DNA from: Cognatundibacterium rugosum
GTDB taxonomy: Bacteria; Pseudomonadota; Gammaproteobacteria; Burkholderiales; Burkholderiaceae_D
NCBI RefSeq assembly: GCF_014284365.1
Contig: NZ_JACOGG010000012.1
Span: forward strand, 90,030-154,029
Direction: 5' to 3'
DNA: 64,000 bases
The notes below the pieces were generated by a model that ran no database searches, had not been told where the DNA came from, and was given only the letters and a program-made list of their open reading frames with translations. The first letter of the stretch is position 1. Each line of letters begins with the position of its first letter. Both the position numbers and the translations under genes were made by a program. Positions 47,702 through 56,586 of the stretch are shown here, one piece after another.

Positions 47702-48433
47702 TTAAGCCAGCGTATCGAGCGGCTCAGCGGCGACCTGATCAGCACGGTCGTCGGCAAAGTCATCGATCAAAACCACCCACAGTGCACGCGGGCCATGCGC
47801 GCCATAGGCCAGGGTTTGCTGAATATCGGAGGTTTTGGATGGGCCGGAAATCATCACCAGATTGCTGGGCATACCCAGCGCCCAGCCTTCAGCCTGACAG
47901 GCGGTGTAGAGATCGGCATGTAACTGACTCGCGTACAGCAGCGCGATATGCAGCGGCGGCACCAGTGACATCGTGCGCGGCATATCCGGTGCAGCCGCAA
48001 GGATCAGGGTGCCGGTACTGGCGATACCGGAACGTACCACAGTGAATCCGGCGTCGATCTGTTCAAACAAAGCCTGCTTCCAGTGTTCTATAGACTGGTC
48101 AAAGTTCATCAGCGCTATCTGATCCGGCAAACAGGCTTGCAAGGCCTGACTCGCAGGATGCGAGGTATGGGTCAGCACGCGTCTGACTGTCGTCGCAGTT
48201 AACTTTTGGGCCAGCCGGGCTGACCAGTCGGCCTCTTTGCAGCACAGCACTTCGGCATGCAGCAGCTCCAGCTGTTTTTGCATTTCACTGAGCAAATATG
48301 CGGCTGCTGGCCGTTTTTTGGCTTGAAAGTGTTGCTGGATGCGGGCATCCAGTTGCGCCACCGGTGCCGCAGGCGCACTCTGCAATGCGGCAGTTCGCAA
48401 ACGCTGCAAAATCAGCTCGCGTGCGGCGCTCAT
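47702..48433 (-). CDS. lutC: lactate utilization protein LutC (LUD domain)
   Basis: A 243-residue LUD-domain subunit of the LutABC complex. Motifs are IDAGFTVVRSGIASTGTLIL, MSLVPPLHIALLYASQL, and the ending NLVMISGPSKTSDIQQTLAYG with HGPRALWVVLIDD. The start at 48433 has GGAG seven bases upstream and overlaps the lutA stop (ATGA). Transcribed between lutA and lutB. Confidence 0.95.
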   Translation of the reverse strand: MSAARELILQRLRTAALQSAPAAPVAQLDARIQQHFQAKKRPAAAYLLSEMQKQLELLHAEVLCCKEADWSARLAQKLTATTVRRVLTHTSHPASQALQACLPDQIALMNFDQSIEHWKQALFEQIDAGFTVVRSGIASTGTLILAAAPDMPRTMSLVPPLHIALLYASQLHADLYTACQAEGWALGMPSNLVMISGPSKTSDIQQTLAYGAHGPRALWVVLIDDFADDRADQVAAEPLDTLA

Positions 48434-49254
48434 ACGGGCTCTCCTGCGGGTTGGGCGGACGGCAAATCGGTTTGCGCTGCATCGGCTGCATTGGTACGGC
48501 GCCATAAAAAACTCGCCATATGTTCGATACGGACTGGCTGCTGCTGGTATTCAGCGGCATGACGCAGATTCAAGAGGCAGCCACAATCGGCGGTGACCAC
48601 ACCCTGACAGGAAGTAGCGCGCAAGGCGGCCAGTTTATCCATCACCATCGCGCCGGAAATGGCCGGATGTTTGAGTGAAAATGTACCGCCAAAGCCACAG
48701 CATTCGGATTCACGCTGATGCTCAGCCAGCGTCACTGCGGGTAGTTGCGCCAGTGTTGCCACGCCGTGTTGGCGCGTGCCCATCTCACGCCGTGCGCCGC
48801 AGGAAGTATGCAAAGCAACGCGTTCCGTCTGGGTATTGGCCTGCGCCAGCTGCGCGAAATCCAGCTGTAATACCTGCTGCAGATATTCCGTGAGTTCAAA
48901 CACCCGTTCAGACAAATCGGCTGCTCGTTGCGCCTGTTGCGCATCATCCCCAAACAGCCGTACCCAGTGATGACGCATCATGCCAGCACAGGAGCCGGAA
49001 GGAACAATGACCGGCCAGTCTTCAGTGAACAAGGCCATCTGGGCAGCGGCCACGGCACGTGCCTGATCCGGATTGCCACTGCTGTAAGCGGGCTGGCCAC
49101 AACAGCTTTGCTGCTCCGGATAGTGAACTGTAATGCCTTCACGCTCTAACAGCCGTACGGCATCCATGCCCGCCTCGGGCACGAACATATCGACCAGACA
49201 GGTAACGAACAGGTAGACGTGTTCAGATCGCTTGGGATAGATTCTGCTTTGCAC
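48430..49254 (-). CDS. lutA: lactate utilization protein LutA (CCG-motif Fe-S oxidoreductase)
   Basis: A 274-residue subunit with two CCG domains: VYLFVTCLVDMFVPEAG with CCGQPAYSSGNPDQAR, then CCGFGGTFSLKHP and TADCGCLLNLRHAA. It oxidises L-lactate to pyruvate with LutB and LutC. I start it at a GTG at 49254 because GGAGACCCGC precedes it and the family core begins about 12 residues later; the open frame upstream runs through the promoter. First gene of the lut operon, divergent from the GntR regulator. Confidence 0.93.
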   Translation of the reverse strand: MQSRIYPKRSEHVYLFVTCLVDMFVPEAGMDAVRLLEREGITVHYPEQQSCCGQPAYSSGNPDQARAVAAAQMALFTEDWPVIVPSGSCAGMMRHHWVRLFGDDAQQAQRAADLSERVFELTEYLQQVLQLDFAQLAQANTQTERVALHTSCGARREMGTRQHGVATLAQLPAVTLAEHQRESECCGFGGTFSLKHPAISGAMVMDKLAALRATSCQGVVTADCGCLLNLRHAAEYQQQPVRIEHMASFLWRRTNAADAAQTDLPSAQPAGEPV

Positions 49255-49343
49255 GCGGGTCTCCGGCTGCTGATGAGTCAAACATGGATAAGATTTTTTT
49301 TTAAAGGTTTTGCGTATAATCTCAGCGACCTGACAGAACACCA

Positions 49344-49360
49344 AATTGGTAGGACCAATT
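49344..49360. promoter_or_regulatory. LldR/PdhR-type operator in the lut divergent promoter
   Basis: AATTGGT-AGG-ACCAATT is a perfect inverted repeat matching the FadR-subfamily PdhR/LldR pattern ATTGGTnnnACCAAT. It sits 15 bp before the regulator ATG and 90 bp from the lutA start. A plus-strand TATAAT lies at 49315-49320, so the site is just downstream of the likely regulator transcription start, which fits autorepression. Confidence 0.8.
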
Positions 49361-49375
49361 ACTACGGGACACAAG

Positions 49376-50101
49376 ATGACGACGAGCAGCAGAGGCCGGG
49401 TGGAAGAAGTAATGCGTAAGCTGGAGAGTGCGCTGCTTGATGGCAGCCTGCCCGCCGGCAGCCGTTTAGCGCCTGAGCGCCAGCTGGCCGGGCAATATGC
49501 GGTATCGCGCAATACGGTACGCGAAGCGATACAGCGGCTGGCTGCACGCGGTCTGTTACGCGTTAAACCCGGTGCCGGTGTGTTTGTGAGTGAACAATTG
49601 CGCAGCCATCTGCCCTCACCCTGGGCACAATTAGTCAGCGATCATCCTGCATTGCGCTCAGACATTCTGGAATTCCGACGCGTCTTAGAGGGAGCGACAG
49701 CTTACTTCGCGGCACAGCGCGCCACCGACACCGACAAACAAAAAATCCGTAGTCTGATGCAGGCCCTGAAAACTGCGCATGAACAGCAAGATACGGTGGC
49801 TGAATCGGATGCCGACGCGCAACTGCATGAAGCGATTGCGATGGCTTCGCACAATGTGATGTTCCTGCATTTACAGACCAGTATCATCAGCATGTTACGT
49901 GAACATATCACCGTCAACGGTGTTGGCATGCGGGAGCAAGATCCGGTGATTTCGGCGCAGCTGATGCAGCAACATCAGGCCTTTGCAGATGCAATTTGTG
50001 ATGGTCATCCGGAAGAAGCCAGAACCGCCATGCACACCCATATCGATTTTGTACGGCGCTATTTCCGGCAAGATGAAGATGCTCAGATATCGTGTCATTA
50101 A
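49376..50101 (+). CDS. lutR: GntR/FadR family regulator of lactate utilisation
   Basis: A 241-residue regulator. The N-terminal winged helix has LPAGSRLAPERQLAGQYAVS, NTVREAIQRLAARGLL and KPGAGVFVSE. A C-terminal FCD domain (~85-225) is all-helical, with metal/ligand histidines (EAIAMASHNVMFLHL, MHTHIDFVRRYF). The start at 49376 is chosen because the conserved domain begins right after it; another ATG ten codons earlier lies within the operator. Divergent from lutACB-lctP. It likely represses the operon without lactate. A second operator copy lies 14 bp after its stop codon. Confidence 0.9.
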   Translation: MTTSSRGRVEEVMRKLESALLDGSLPAGSRLAPERQLAGQYAVSRNTVREAIQRLAARGLLRVKPGAGVFVSEQLRSHLPSPWAQLVSDHPALRSDILEFRRVLEGATAYFAAQRATDTDKQKIRSLMQALKTAHEQQDTVAESDADAQLHEAIAMASHNVMFLHLQTSIISMLREHITVNGVGMREQDPVISAQLMQQHQAFADAICDGHPEEARTAMHTHIDFVRRYFRQDEDAQISCH

Positions 50102-50114
50102 GCCCCAACTGAAA

Positions 50115-50129
50115 ATTGGTCGTACCAAT
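50115..50129. promoter_or_regulatory. second LldR/PdhR-type operator, downstream of lutR
   Basis: ATTGGT-CGT-ACCAAT, a perfect match to the same pattern as the site at 49344-49360, located 14 bp past the lutR stop codon. No promoter for another gene is apparent here, so it may be an auxiliary site. Confidence 0.65.
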
Positions 50130-50290
50130 CATCCAGCATTCCAGGCGCTGAGCCTCAAAACTTGCTCAAAGCAGGAAAAAAACTGACCGCTCACGCACAA
50201 AAGCTGCCCAGAATTTGGCATCTGAGAGAATTTTCAAGTGAACGATGAAGATTTTTCAGCGCAGTTTGCACATTACGCCATGACTTAGCA

Positions 50291-52183
50291 TTACCAAATT
50301 TCCCAAGCACTGGTGGCCTGATTCAAATAACCACATTCCAGCAAGGCGGCCGCAAACTGCCCTCCCTCAACCTGGGCCAGTATGGCTGGCATTACTTTCT
50401 CCACCAGTTGCGGACCATATTCGACGGGACTCAGCGCGAAATGACGACTGCCACGCAGCGCGACCCGTATCCCTGGCAACGGGACAAAAACATGTCCGTC
50501 GACCAGCAGCGCCAGATCATCACGCATGGAAAAAGGTGCCAGGATCGCATCGACCTCACCTTCGGCCAGCATGAGCACCATTTCATGCCAGTTTTTCATA
50601 TCCAGGCAATGCTTCACGCCAAGATGTTGCAAGGTCGTCCAGTCCACGCTCCAATCCTTACTGCACACAAAACGTAAATCACGCAAATCTTCTTTTTTGC
50701 GGCAACGTAAGGCCATTTCATTCCCAAGTAAAGTATAAATCCCAACCAGAGATTGCTCTTCCGTGATGACCGGTGCTGACAGCAGCACATCACTTGCGAT
50801 GGCGCATGCATCCATTTGCCATACTGTCGTTCCCAGGGCGGAAAGCTGCCCCGTCTGCAGCATACGCAATCCGGTCGCATAGTCTGTGACAGGCAACAGC
50901 ACGGTTTCTGCGCCAGACCAGCACGTACGCAAGGCTTGCATCAGAAAGTACAGCTCCACCAAGTCACGCCTTAGCCTCTCGTGGGCCTGGAAAGCAGCAT
51001 ACTCCGCTTGCCCCTGCTGCTGTATCATTTGCCAGTCATCGTACACATCTTTCGGTACGCCGATCTTGATGGTATTAGTGGCCACATCTGGCGCTTCCAG
51101 CGGCAAATACATGGTGATCGTTGTGCCCTGACCTCTTTTGCTTTCTACCAGCATACGCCCACCAAGCACAAAACTGACTAAGTGCTGGCATACATGCAAG
51201 CCCAGCCCGCTGTCAGCTTTTCCCATTTTCCTGAGCAACATCGGCTGCAGTATCTCTTTAAGCAAACTGTCATCGATACCGTTGCCATTATCCGAAAAAA
51301 TGATTTTAACTGTGCCCTCATCGGCTTTACTGGCTTGAAGGCTGATCAGACCCTTTTCTACGCCCTCTAAAGCATGTACGAATGCGTTATTGAACAGATT
51401 GAGTACCAGTTGCGTAATTGCGCCCGGATGGGAATTCATCACAATGCCATATTCCACATCGACCAGCATCACATGATTAGACAACCGGACCCGGCTCTGT
51501 AACGCCGCACAGCTTTCATCCAGCAAAGTCTGCAGGGAAAACTCACGCTTCTCGCTGTTACGCTGCCCCGACACCAACTGTTTAACGCTGGACATCAGAT
51601 CATCGACCCTTTGCAAATTCAGACTGAGCATGCTGGTGCCCTGTTGAAACTGCGCCGAGATATTGCGCAAACCACTGCGCGTGACTTCCCCCTCCGCTAA
51701 TTTTCTGAGCTGAACGGAGGCGTCCGCCAATGTCGAATTCAGCAGCACCAGGTTACTGACGGGTGATACCAGCTCACTGGCCACGCCATGCACCAGCGCG
51801 TCGAGCATCAGATAGCGCTCATTTTCTATGAACTGATGGCGCATCTGATCTATTTGTTGCAAGGCCTCAATCAGGCGCTGATTACTGAGATCCAGCGCTT
51901 TGGTCAAACTGTCTGCCCGTTCCTGCAACAGGGCCAGCTCAGCAGCATCGTGACAACGCTGGGCTTCTATATCCGCAAAACCTCGGCTGAGGTCCCAACG
52001 CCAGTAAGCAGTCAAGATCAATACCAATCCTGTTGGCAGCAACAACAGGTATAGCAAGAATGTGGAACCAGATTGTGGTCTATCCAACAAATAGCAGCCA
52101 AGCGCTAGCAGACATGCGAGTGCGACAGCGATCAGCAGATAATGCCAGAATGCGGTGATCGGATTGTGTTTCTGAAATCCCAA
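50291..52183 (-). CDS. membrane kinase-like protein with degenerate H-box and C-terminal binding-protein domain
   Basis: About 630 residues. Two transmembrane segments lie near 14-33 and 41-60, a coiled coil near 70-124, then a HisKA-like dimerisation region, a GHKL ATPase (~240-365; LVLNLFNNAFVHAL, DNGNGID, DSGLGLHVCQHLVSF) and a ~250-residue C-terminal domain starting TIKIGVPKDVYDDW. The H-box reads VHGVASELVSPVSN, so the usual phosphoacceptor His is Ser. The C-terminal part (LRDLRFVCSKDWSVDW, GEVDAILAPF) resembles a type 2 periplasmic binding protein but follows the cytoplasmic ATPase. The start is uncertain: TTG at 52183 with GAAAGAGAG upstream, or codons up to 52231. No response regulator is adjacent. 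Confidence 0.75.
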   Translation of the reverse strand: MGFQKHNPITAFWHYLLIAVALACLLALGCYLLDRPQSGSTFLLYLLLLPTGLVLILTAYWRWDLSRGFADIEAQRCHDAAELALLQERADSLTKALDLSNQRLIEALQQIDQMRHQFIENERYLMLDALVHGVASELVSPVSNLVLLNSTLADASVQLRKLAEGEVTRSGLRNISAQFQQGTSMLSLNLQRVDDLMSSVKQLVSGQRNSEKREFSLQTLLDESCAALQSRVRLSNHVMLVDVEYGIVMNSHPGAITQLVLNLFNNAFVHALEGVEKGLISLQASKADEGTVKIIFSDNGNGIDDSLLKEILQPMLLRKMGKADSGLGLHVCQHLVSFVLGGRMLVESKRGQGTTITMYLPLEAPDVATNTIKIGVPKDVYDDWQMIQQQGQAEYAAFQAHERLRRDLVELYFLMQALRTCWSGAETVLLPVTDYATGLRMLQTGQLSALGTTVWQMDACAIASDVLLSAPVITEEQSLVGIYTLLGNEMALRCRKKEDLRDLRFVCSKDWSVDWTTLQHLGVKHCLDMKNWHEMVLMLAEGEVDAILAPFSMRDDLALLVDGHVFVPLPGIRVALRGSRHFALSPVEYGPQLVEKVMPAILAQVEGGQFAAALLECGYLNQATSAWEIW

Positions 52184-52231
52184 ATTGTTCTCTCTTTCCC
52201 AAAAAAGCACTTCACCTACACTACTTTGCAA

Positions 52232-53179
52232 TACTGAGGATTACAAAGACAAGGCAAACGCCCGGGGGCCGGATAACATGACATGAAAACTAAGTACAAA
52301 TGAAAGCGAGCTCCTTGCAAAGCTTCGCACGCCACATGCTGAGTGTAAGCACTTTGTGGTGAGTATAAAGCGCTGGGCAGGGATATGGTGCTCACTTCGG
52401 GTTTCAGAAGCAGACGCGTACCAGGCAAGCTGCGGTTACGGATGCTCTGTATTTGAACCGGTATGCATCTTTGACTATCCATGCACAAGCTGCATGTTCA
52501 ATGTATACGCCGTATGTAAATCTTAAAAGCCCTAATGTCCGGAAAGATGGTTATGTCAGACTGAAGCCATTGTTAGGCCAGTCATAGGCCAATAACAGGT
52601 CAGTAGTGAGCCAGGCGCACTGGATGAGCATCCCCCAAGGATGCCGGACAGTAAGCTATCGCGCAGCCAGCACGATTCTGACTTTAGTTCAACGATGATT
52701 GTCACATAAAGTAGTCGATCTGTACCTGTCCATTTGCAAATTGATACATTTAAATGAAATCTGGCACTCACTTTCCCCTTAAGGTGATGAGCATTTCTGA
52801 CAGCAGCACGCCATGGCTGGTAAGACGTTGTTAGCGGCTTTATCCGCCATTGCTTGCAATTCGAAAACTGACGTTACTTATTGTTACCTGAAAATAGGAA
52901 AAATTAGCGCCAAAACGTCGTTTAATGCATACTTTGTTTTGTCTCAGGACAACTTCGCTTTTTGTGCGAACTCAGCCACTAGTTGTACGCAAACAGCTGT
53001 TTTTTCTATATTATCTAATTCTAAATTATTTATTAACGAAGAATAAAAACAGCAATCCGGGCACGGGCAACAAGAAACTCTATTATGATCCATGATTTTT
53101 TTTGCACTCCGTCCCACATGCTTTCTTTGTTATTACGATCAGTTACTCCATTTAACGCACAATTTGCATATCTACGCTA
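52232..53179. other. 948-bp intergenic region without a supported gene
   Basis: Three frames of 70-90 codons lack ribosome-binding sites and family likeness. Visible structure includes the hairpin GCATCC-CCCAA-GGATGC (52628-52644). A 9-bp inverted repeat GCTGTTTTT/AAAAACAGC (52996-53004, 53045-53053) encloses AT-rich sequence. The promoter of the following tetR gene should be near its 3' end. It could be a decayed gene, but I recognise no remnant. Confidence 0.45.
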
Positions 53180-53767
53180 ATGAAGAACGATAGACGCGTC
53201 ATTGACGCCGCCACCTTAGAAAACTTACGTCGTACGATATTGACGATGTTTGCAAAAAATTCATTTAACGACGTTGGCATACGCGAAATTTGCAAAAAAG
53301 CCAGAGTCAGCCCACAAACGATATATAAATACTTCGGCAGTAAAGAAGAAATGCTGTATGCCTGCGTAAGACAGGACATCGAAAAGTTAAATGAATTAGC
53401 CTTAGCAGCTGCACGCCGCCCACGTTCTGCCGATCAGCAAATACGTGCTTTTCTGGAAGCCTGGGTCCAGTTTTTCGGCAAAAATCCAAATATTGCCAGT
53501 ATTGTATTTTTAAACATTCCGCAAACTTACTGGGTCAGCAAACGACATTTCCTACAGCTGCGCGTGAATCTGGCGGGTCATGCCACCATTAAACGTGGTC
53601 AGAAGGCTGGTGTCATTACCAAAAAAATTGACCCCGTCGTGTTGCAAGACTTGATGATGGGCGCCTGCCATCGCGTGATGATACGTTGGCTGACTTTGGA
53701 AAAGAACAACCTCCCTCTGCTGAGCAAGCAAATGATTACCGGTGTAATGAATATGATTAAAGCCTGA
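53180..53767 (+). CDS. TetR family transcriptional regulator
   Basis: A 195-residue regulator. The helix-turn-helix is at ~28-50 (DVGIREICKKARVSPQTIYKYFGSK region), followed by a helical ligand domain that resembles the AcrR C-terminal families. Target and ligand are unknown. Its only close neighbour is the convergent DUF2798 gene. Codon use is more AT-rich than that of neighbours and no clear ribosome-binding site precedes the ATG. Confidence 0.85.
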   Translation: MKNDRRVIDAATLENLRRTILTMFAKNSFNDVGIREICKKARVSPQTIYKYFGSKEEMLYACVRQDIEKLNELALAAARRPRSADQQIRAFLEAWVQFFGKNPNIASIVFLNIPQTYWVSKRHFLQLRVNLAGHATIKRGQKAGVITKKIDPVVLQDLMMGACHRVMIRWLTLEKNNLPLLSKQMITGVMNMIKA

Positions 53768-53777
53768 TTGAGGCGAC

Positions 53778-53805
53778 AAAAAAGCCAGCAAACGCTGGCT
53801 TTTTT
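53778..53805. terminator. bidirectional terminator between tetR and the DUF2798 gene
   Basis: AAAAAAGCCAGC-AAAC-GCTGGCTTTTTT, 11 bp after the tetR stop and just past the DUF2798 stop on the other strand. Confidence 0.93.
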
Positions 53806-53822
53806 GTTGTATCGAACAGAGA

Positions 53823-54104
53823 TTAAGCGGATCGAACCAGGCAGGCCGTCAACTTCCTCACCACAGGCAAAGCGATGAGCAAGGTGGGAAATGCGAACAT
53901 CCAGGAAATGGCCCAGGCACTCAACCAGACATGCAAAAAGCTGGACGACCAGCCCAGACTGCGCAAAGTGCTGACTCCCGATACCACACAAGTCATCAAG
54001 ATAGACAATAGGAATGGCATCACCAGAGACGCATAGCGCGCCGGTAATTTAGGCAATCCGAAAATGGTGTTTGAGGTATGTAATTGCATATTAATAGTTT
54101 CCAT
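53823..54104 (-). CDS. DUF2798 family membrane protein
   Basis: A 93-residue protein with two transmembrane segments (~28-48 and ~62-82). The pattern LPARYASLVMPFLLSILMTC, VSGVSTLR, and SWMFAFPTLLIALPVVRKL is characteristic of DUF2798. Function is unknown. No good ribosome-binding site is visible before the ATG at 54104; a second ATG five codons later is an alternative. Confidence 0.78.
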   Translation of the reverse strand: METINMQLHTSNTIFGLPKLPARYASLVMPFLLSILMTCVVSGVSTLRSLGWSSSFLHVWLSAWAISWMFAFPTLLIALPVVRKLTACLVRSA

Positions 54105-54328
54105 AAGCGGCCAGACCAGCGCCCGCTAAGCCAAATAAGCATAGCGACTGCACCGGTTCTGGCCGGTAACAGTGGGCGCGTTGCTTGACGTTAAACGCTT
54201 ACGGATGTGTACTTTCATACACGACATCGGGCATTATAAATCAAATACGCGGACATAGAAGCAGCGCAGAAATGCGTGACACTGCCTCGTTCAGCTCACC
54301 CCGCTCAAACCATTGAAGCAACATCCTT

Positions 54329-54727
54329 TCAGGCGACGTCTGAAATCAGTGAGAAACCCTCGTCTAGCCAGCCAGTCACGCCGCCAGGCATGGTTTTGAC
54401 TGGCAAACCCAGACCTGACAGCCGGATCGCTGCACGTATTGCGCCATTGCAATGCGGACCCGCGCAATAGACCACGAATAAAGTTTCAGCTGCATAGTTT
54501 TTCATGGTCGTAGCTACAATTTTTCCATGTGGCAAACTAATTGCCCCATTGATATGGCCAGCCGCGTACAACGCATGACTGCGCACGTCCAGTAAGACAA
54601 AATCCTGTTTCCCACGACTCAGCGCATCGTGCACATCCCAGCAGTCGGTCTCCCATTCCAGCATGGCAGAAAAATGCGCCAATGCGCGTTGGCTTTCTGC
54701 AGCAGCAACTTCGGTAACCAATGACAT
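54329..54727 (-). CDS. rhodanese-like domain protein
   Basis: A 132-residue single rhodanese domain: FVLLDVRSHALYAAGHINGA, active-site loop VVYCAGPHCNGAIRAA and closing MPGGVTGWLDEGF. GGGGAGGGAAAAGCG precedes the ATG. It is divergent from an FtrA-type regulator with a 96-bp gap; in many proteobacteria these two gene types are neighbours, which suggests that the regulator controls it (inference). Confidence 0.9.
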   Translation of the reverse strand: MSLVTEVAAAESQRALAHFSAMLEWETDCWDVHDALSRGKQDFVLLDVRSHALYAAGHINGAISLPHGKIVATTMKNYAAETLFVVYCAGPHCNGAIRAAIRLSGLGLPVKTMPGGVTGWLDEGFSLISDVA

Positions 54728-54823
54728 CGCTTTTCCCTCCCCGTTTAAGTACAGATTGCAGTTTGCCGTGTATCCGGCGCGATCACCAGTGGCGCATATG
54801 CCAATTTACGTTAAGATTACGCC

Positions 54824-55828
54824 ATGAAAAATCACCTGGTTGCAGCACTCGCCTATGACAGCCTGTGCACTTTCGAATTTGGTTGCGTGAGCGAGGTTTT
54901 TGCGCTGCACAGACCGGAATTACAAACCGAGTGGTACCAGTTTGCTGTGTGCAGCCTGACACCACACAGCATGCGGGCTGCGGGCGGTTTGCATGTCCAA
55001 TGTGAGCATGACCTGAGCTTACTGGCCCGCGCAGATAGCATCATCATTCCGGGTTGGCAGGGTGTGGACGTGCCGGTTCCAATTGAACTGACGCAGGCCT
55101 TGTCAGCGGCAGCAGCACGCGGCGCCAGAATGGCCTCCATCTGCTCCGGCGTTTTTGTGCTGGCTGCTGCAGGTCTGCTGGATGGGAAAACTGCCACCAC
55201 CCACTGGCGGTATGCTGCAGATTTACAGCGAAAGTTTCCTGCGATTCGCGTCAATCAAAATGTTTTATATGTTGATGAAGGCAATATTGTGACGTCGGCC
55301 GGATCTGCAGCAGGAATCGATATGTTGTTACACCTTGTACGCAACGATCATGGTGACCGCATTGCGAATCTGGTGGCCCGCCGCATGGTGGTATCCGGTC
55401 ATCGTGATGGTGGTCAGGCCCAATATTTACCTCGCCCGGTCTTACCGGCCGGGGCTGGTGGGCTACAAATTCTGATGCAGCAAATCCGTGCAGCGCCAGG
55501 GCAACGTTATACGCTCGCGACCATGGCCAGGATCGCGGCAGTCAGCATACGCACTCTGCAACGCCAGTTCACTGAAAGCACGGGCATGCCTCCGGGCGCA
55601 TGGCTGATCCGGGAACGCATTGCCAGCGCTTGTGAATTATTAGAAGAGACCACTCTGTCACTACCCCAAATCGCGGAGCACTGTGGCTTTGGCTCAGAAG
55701 TAAGCATGCGCCATCATTTCCGGCAATCGATACACTGCAGCCCCTCGCGTTACCGGCGTCAGTTCGGCTTAATACGTGATGAAGTGCGCGCTCAAGAAGG
55801 TGAGTTCGCCATACCATCCACTGCCTGA
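54824..55828 (+). CDS. ftrA: GlxA/FtrA-type AraC family transcriptional regulator
   Basis: A 334-residue regulator. The N-terminal DJ-1/PfpI-like domain (~5-190) has the nucleophile-elbow region MASICSGVFVLAAAGLLDG and ATTHWRYAADLQRKFP. The link is VVSGHRDGGQAQYLPRPV. Two AraC helix-turn-helix motifs follow (TLATMARIAAVSIRTLQRQF and LPQIAEHCGFGSEVSMRHHF). The HRDGGQAQY stretch is the FtrA hallmark. Divergent from the rhodanese gene. Confidence 0.9.
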   Translation: MKNHLVAALAYDSLCTFEFGCVSEVFALHRPELQTEWYQFAVCSLTPHSMRAAGGLHVQCEHDLSLLARADSIIIPGWQGVDVPVPIELTQALSAAAARGARMASICSGVFVLAAAGLLDGKTATTHWRYAADLQRKFPAIRVNQNVLYVDEGNIVTSAGSAAGIDMLLHLVRNDHGDRIANLVARRMVVSGHRDGGQAQYLPRPVLPAGAGGLQILMQQIRAAPGQRYTLATMARIAAVSIRTLQRQFTESTGMPPGAWLIRERIASACELLEETTLSLPQIAEHCGFGSEVSMRHHFRQSIHCSPSRYRRQFGLIRDEVRAQEGEFAIPSTA

Positions 55829-55910
55829 TGGTCTTTTCTGCTTCACGCTATGCGCCAGTGCAAAATAGATACAGCGTGACTATGCTATAAACGAACCAGG
55901 AGAAAACATC

Positions 55911-56570
55911 ATGGGAATTTTTTATAGTCCGCTAAGTCCGCTCTGGGCAATACTGCTGGGAGCCCCGGCAGCGCTGGCACTACTGCACGCAATACGCTCC
56001 GCGTCCAAAGTTCAACTGGAGCAGCCCACTGTTTTTTCAGCCTGGTGCGCCAGCATTATTCTGCTGGCCCTGATCTGGCGTATGCGGGTTCCGGTAATGC
56101 CCGATTTGCATCTCCATCTGAGCGGCGTTGCGCTATTTAGCCTGATGTTTGGACGCCATCTTGCACTCACGGGCATCAGTATTGCGATCGCGCTATACAC
56201 GTTTGAATACGAGGGCAGCTGGGCGAATCTGGGGGCAAACATCTTGTTGCTGGCGATAATTCCGTGCTGGTTCAGTGATTTACTGCTGAAAAAGACGCAG
56301 CAATACCTGCCACATCATATGTTTGTGTATTTATTCGGCAATGGCTTCTTTGGCGCTTTACTGGTCAATGCAAGTGTAGGTATCAGCACGATGCTGTTAC
56401 GCAGCCTGCTGTTCCCCGATGCCAAACTTCCTGCCGATGCAATTGCCTACATGCTGTTGCTGGCATGGGGAGAAGCATTTCTGGTGGGTTTTCTGGTCAC
56501 CATCTTTGCGGTATATCGTCCTGCATGGTTACTGACCTTCGACGACAATGTTTACCTGCGTGGGAAATAA
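55911..56570 (+). CDS. CbiM-like energy-coupling factor permease homologue
   Basis: A 219-residue protein with about six transmembrane segments. Residues such as PDLHLHLSGVALFSLMFGRHLAL, ANILLLAIIPCW and NGFFGALLVNASVG resemble the CbiM/NikM S-component family. The N-terminal metal-site sequence of true CbiM/NikM (Met-His-Ile/Met start) is absent: this protein begins MGIFYSPLSP. No ATPase or T-component gene is nearby. It may belong to the lone CbiM-like group of betaproteobacteria, of unknown function. CAGGAGAAAACATC precedes the ATG. Confidence 0.72.
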   Translation: MGIFYSPLSPLWAILLGAPAALALLHAIRSASKVQLEQPTVFSAWCASIILLALIWRMRVPVMPDLHLHLSGVALFSLMFGRHLALTGISIAIALYTFEYEGSWANLGANILLLAIIPCWFSDLLLKKTQQYLPHHMFVYLFGNGFFGALLVNASVGISTMLLRSLLFPDAKLPADAIAYMLLLAWGEAFLVGFLVTIFAVYRPAWLLTFDDNVYLRGK

Positions 56571-56586
56571 GCCCAATTTCATGCAC

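Noticed and set aside
52813..53046. 77-codon plus-strand frame upstream of tetR
   Set aside because: No ribosome-binding site or family likeness, and it overlaps an AT-rich inverted repeat.
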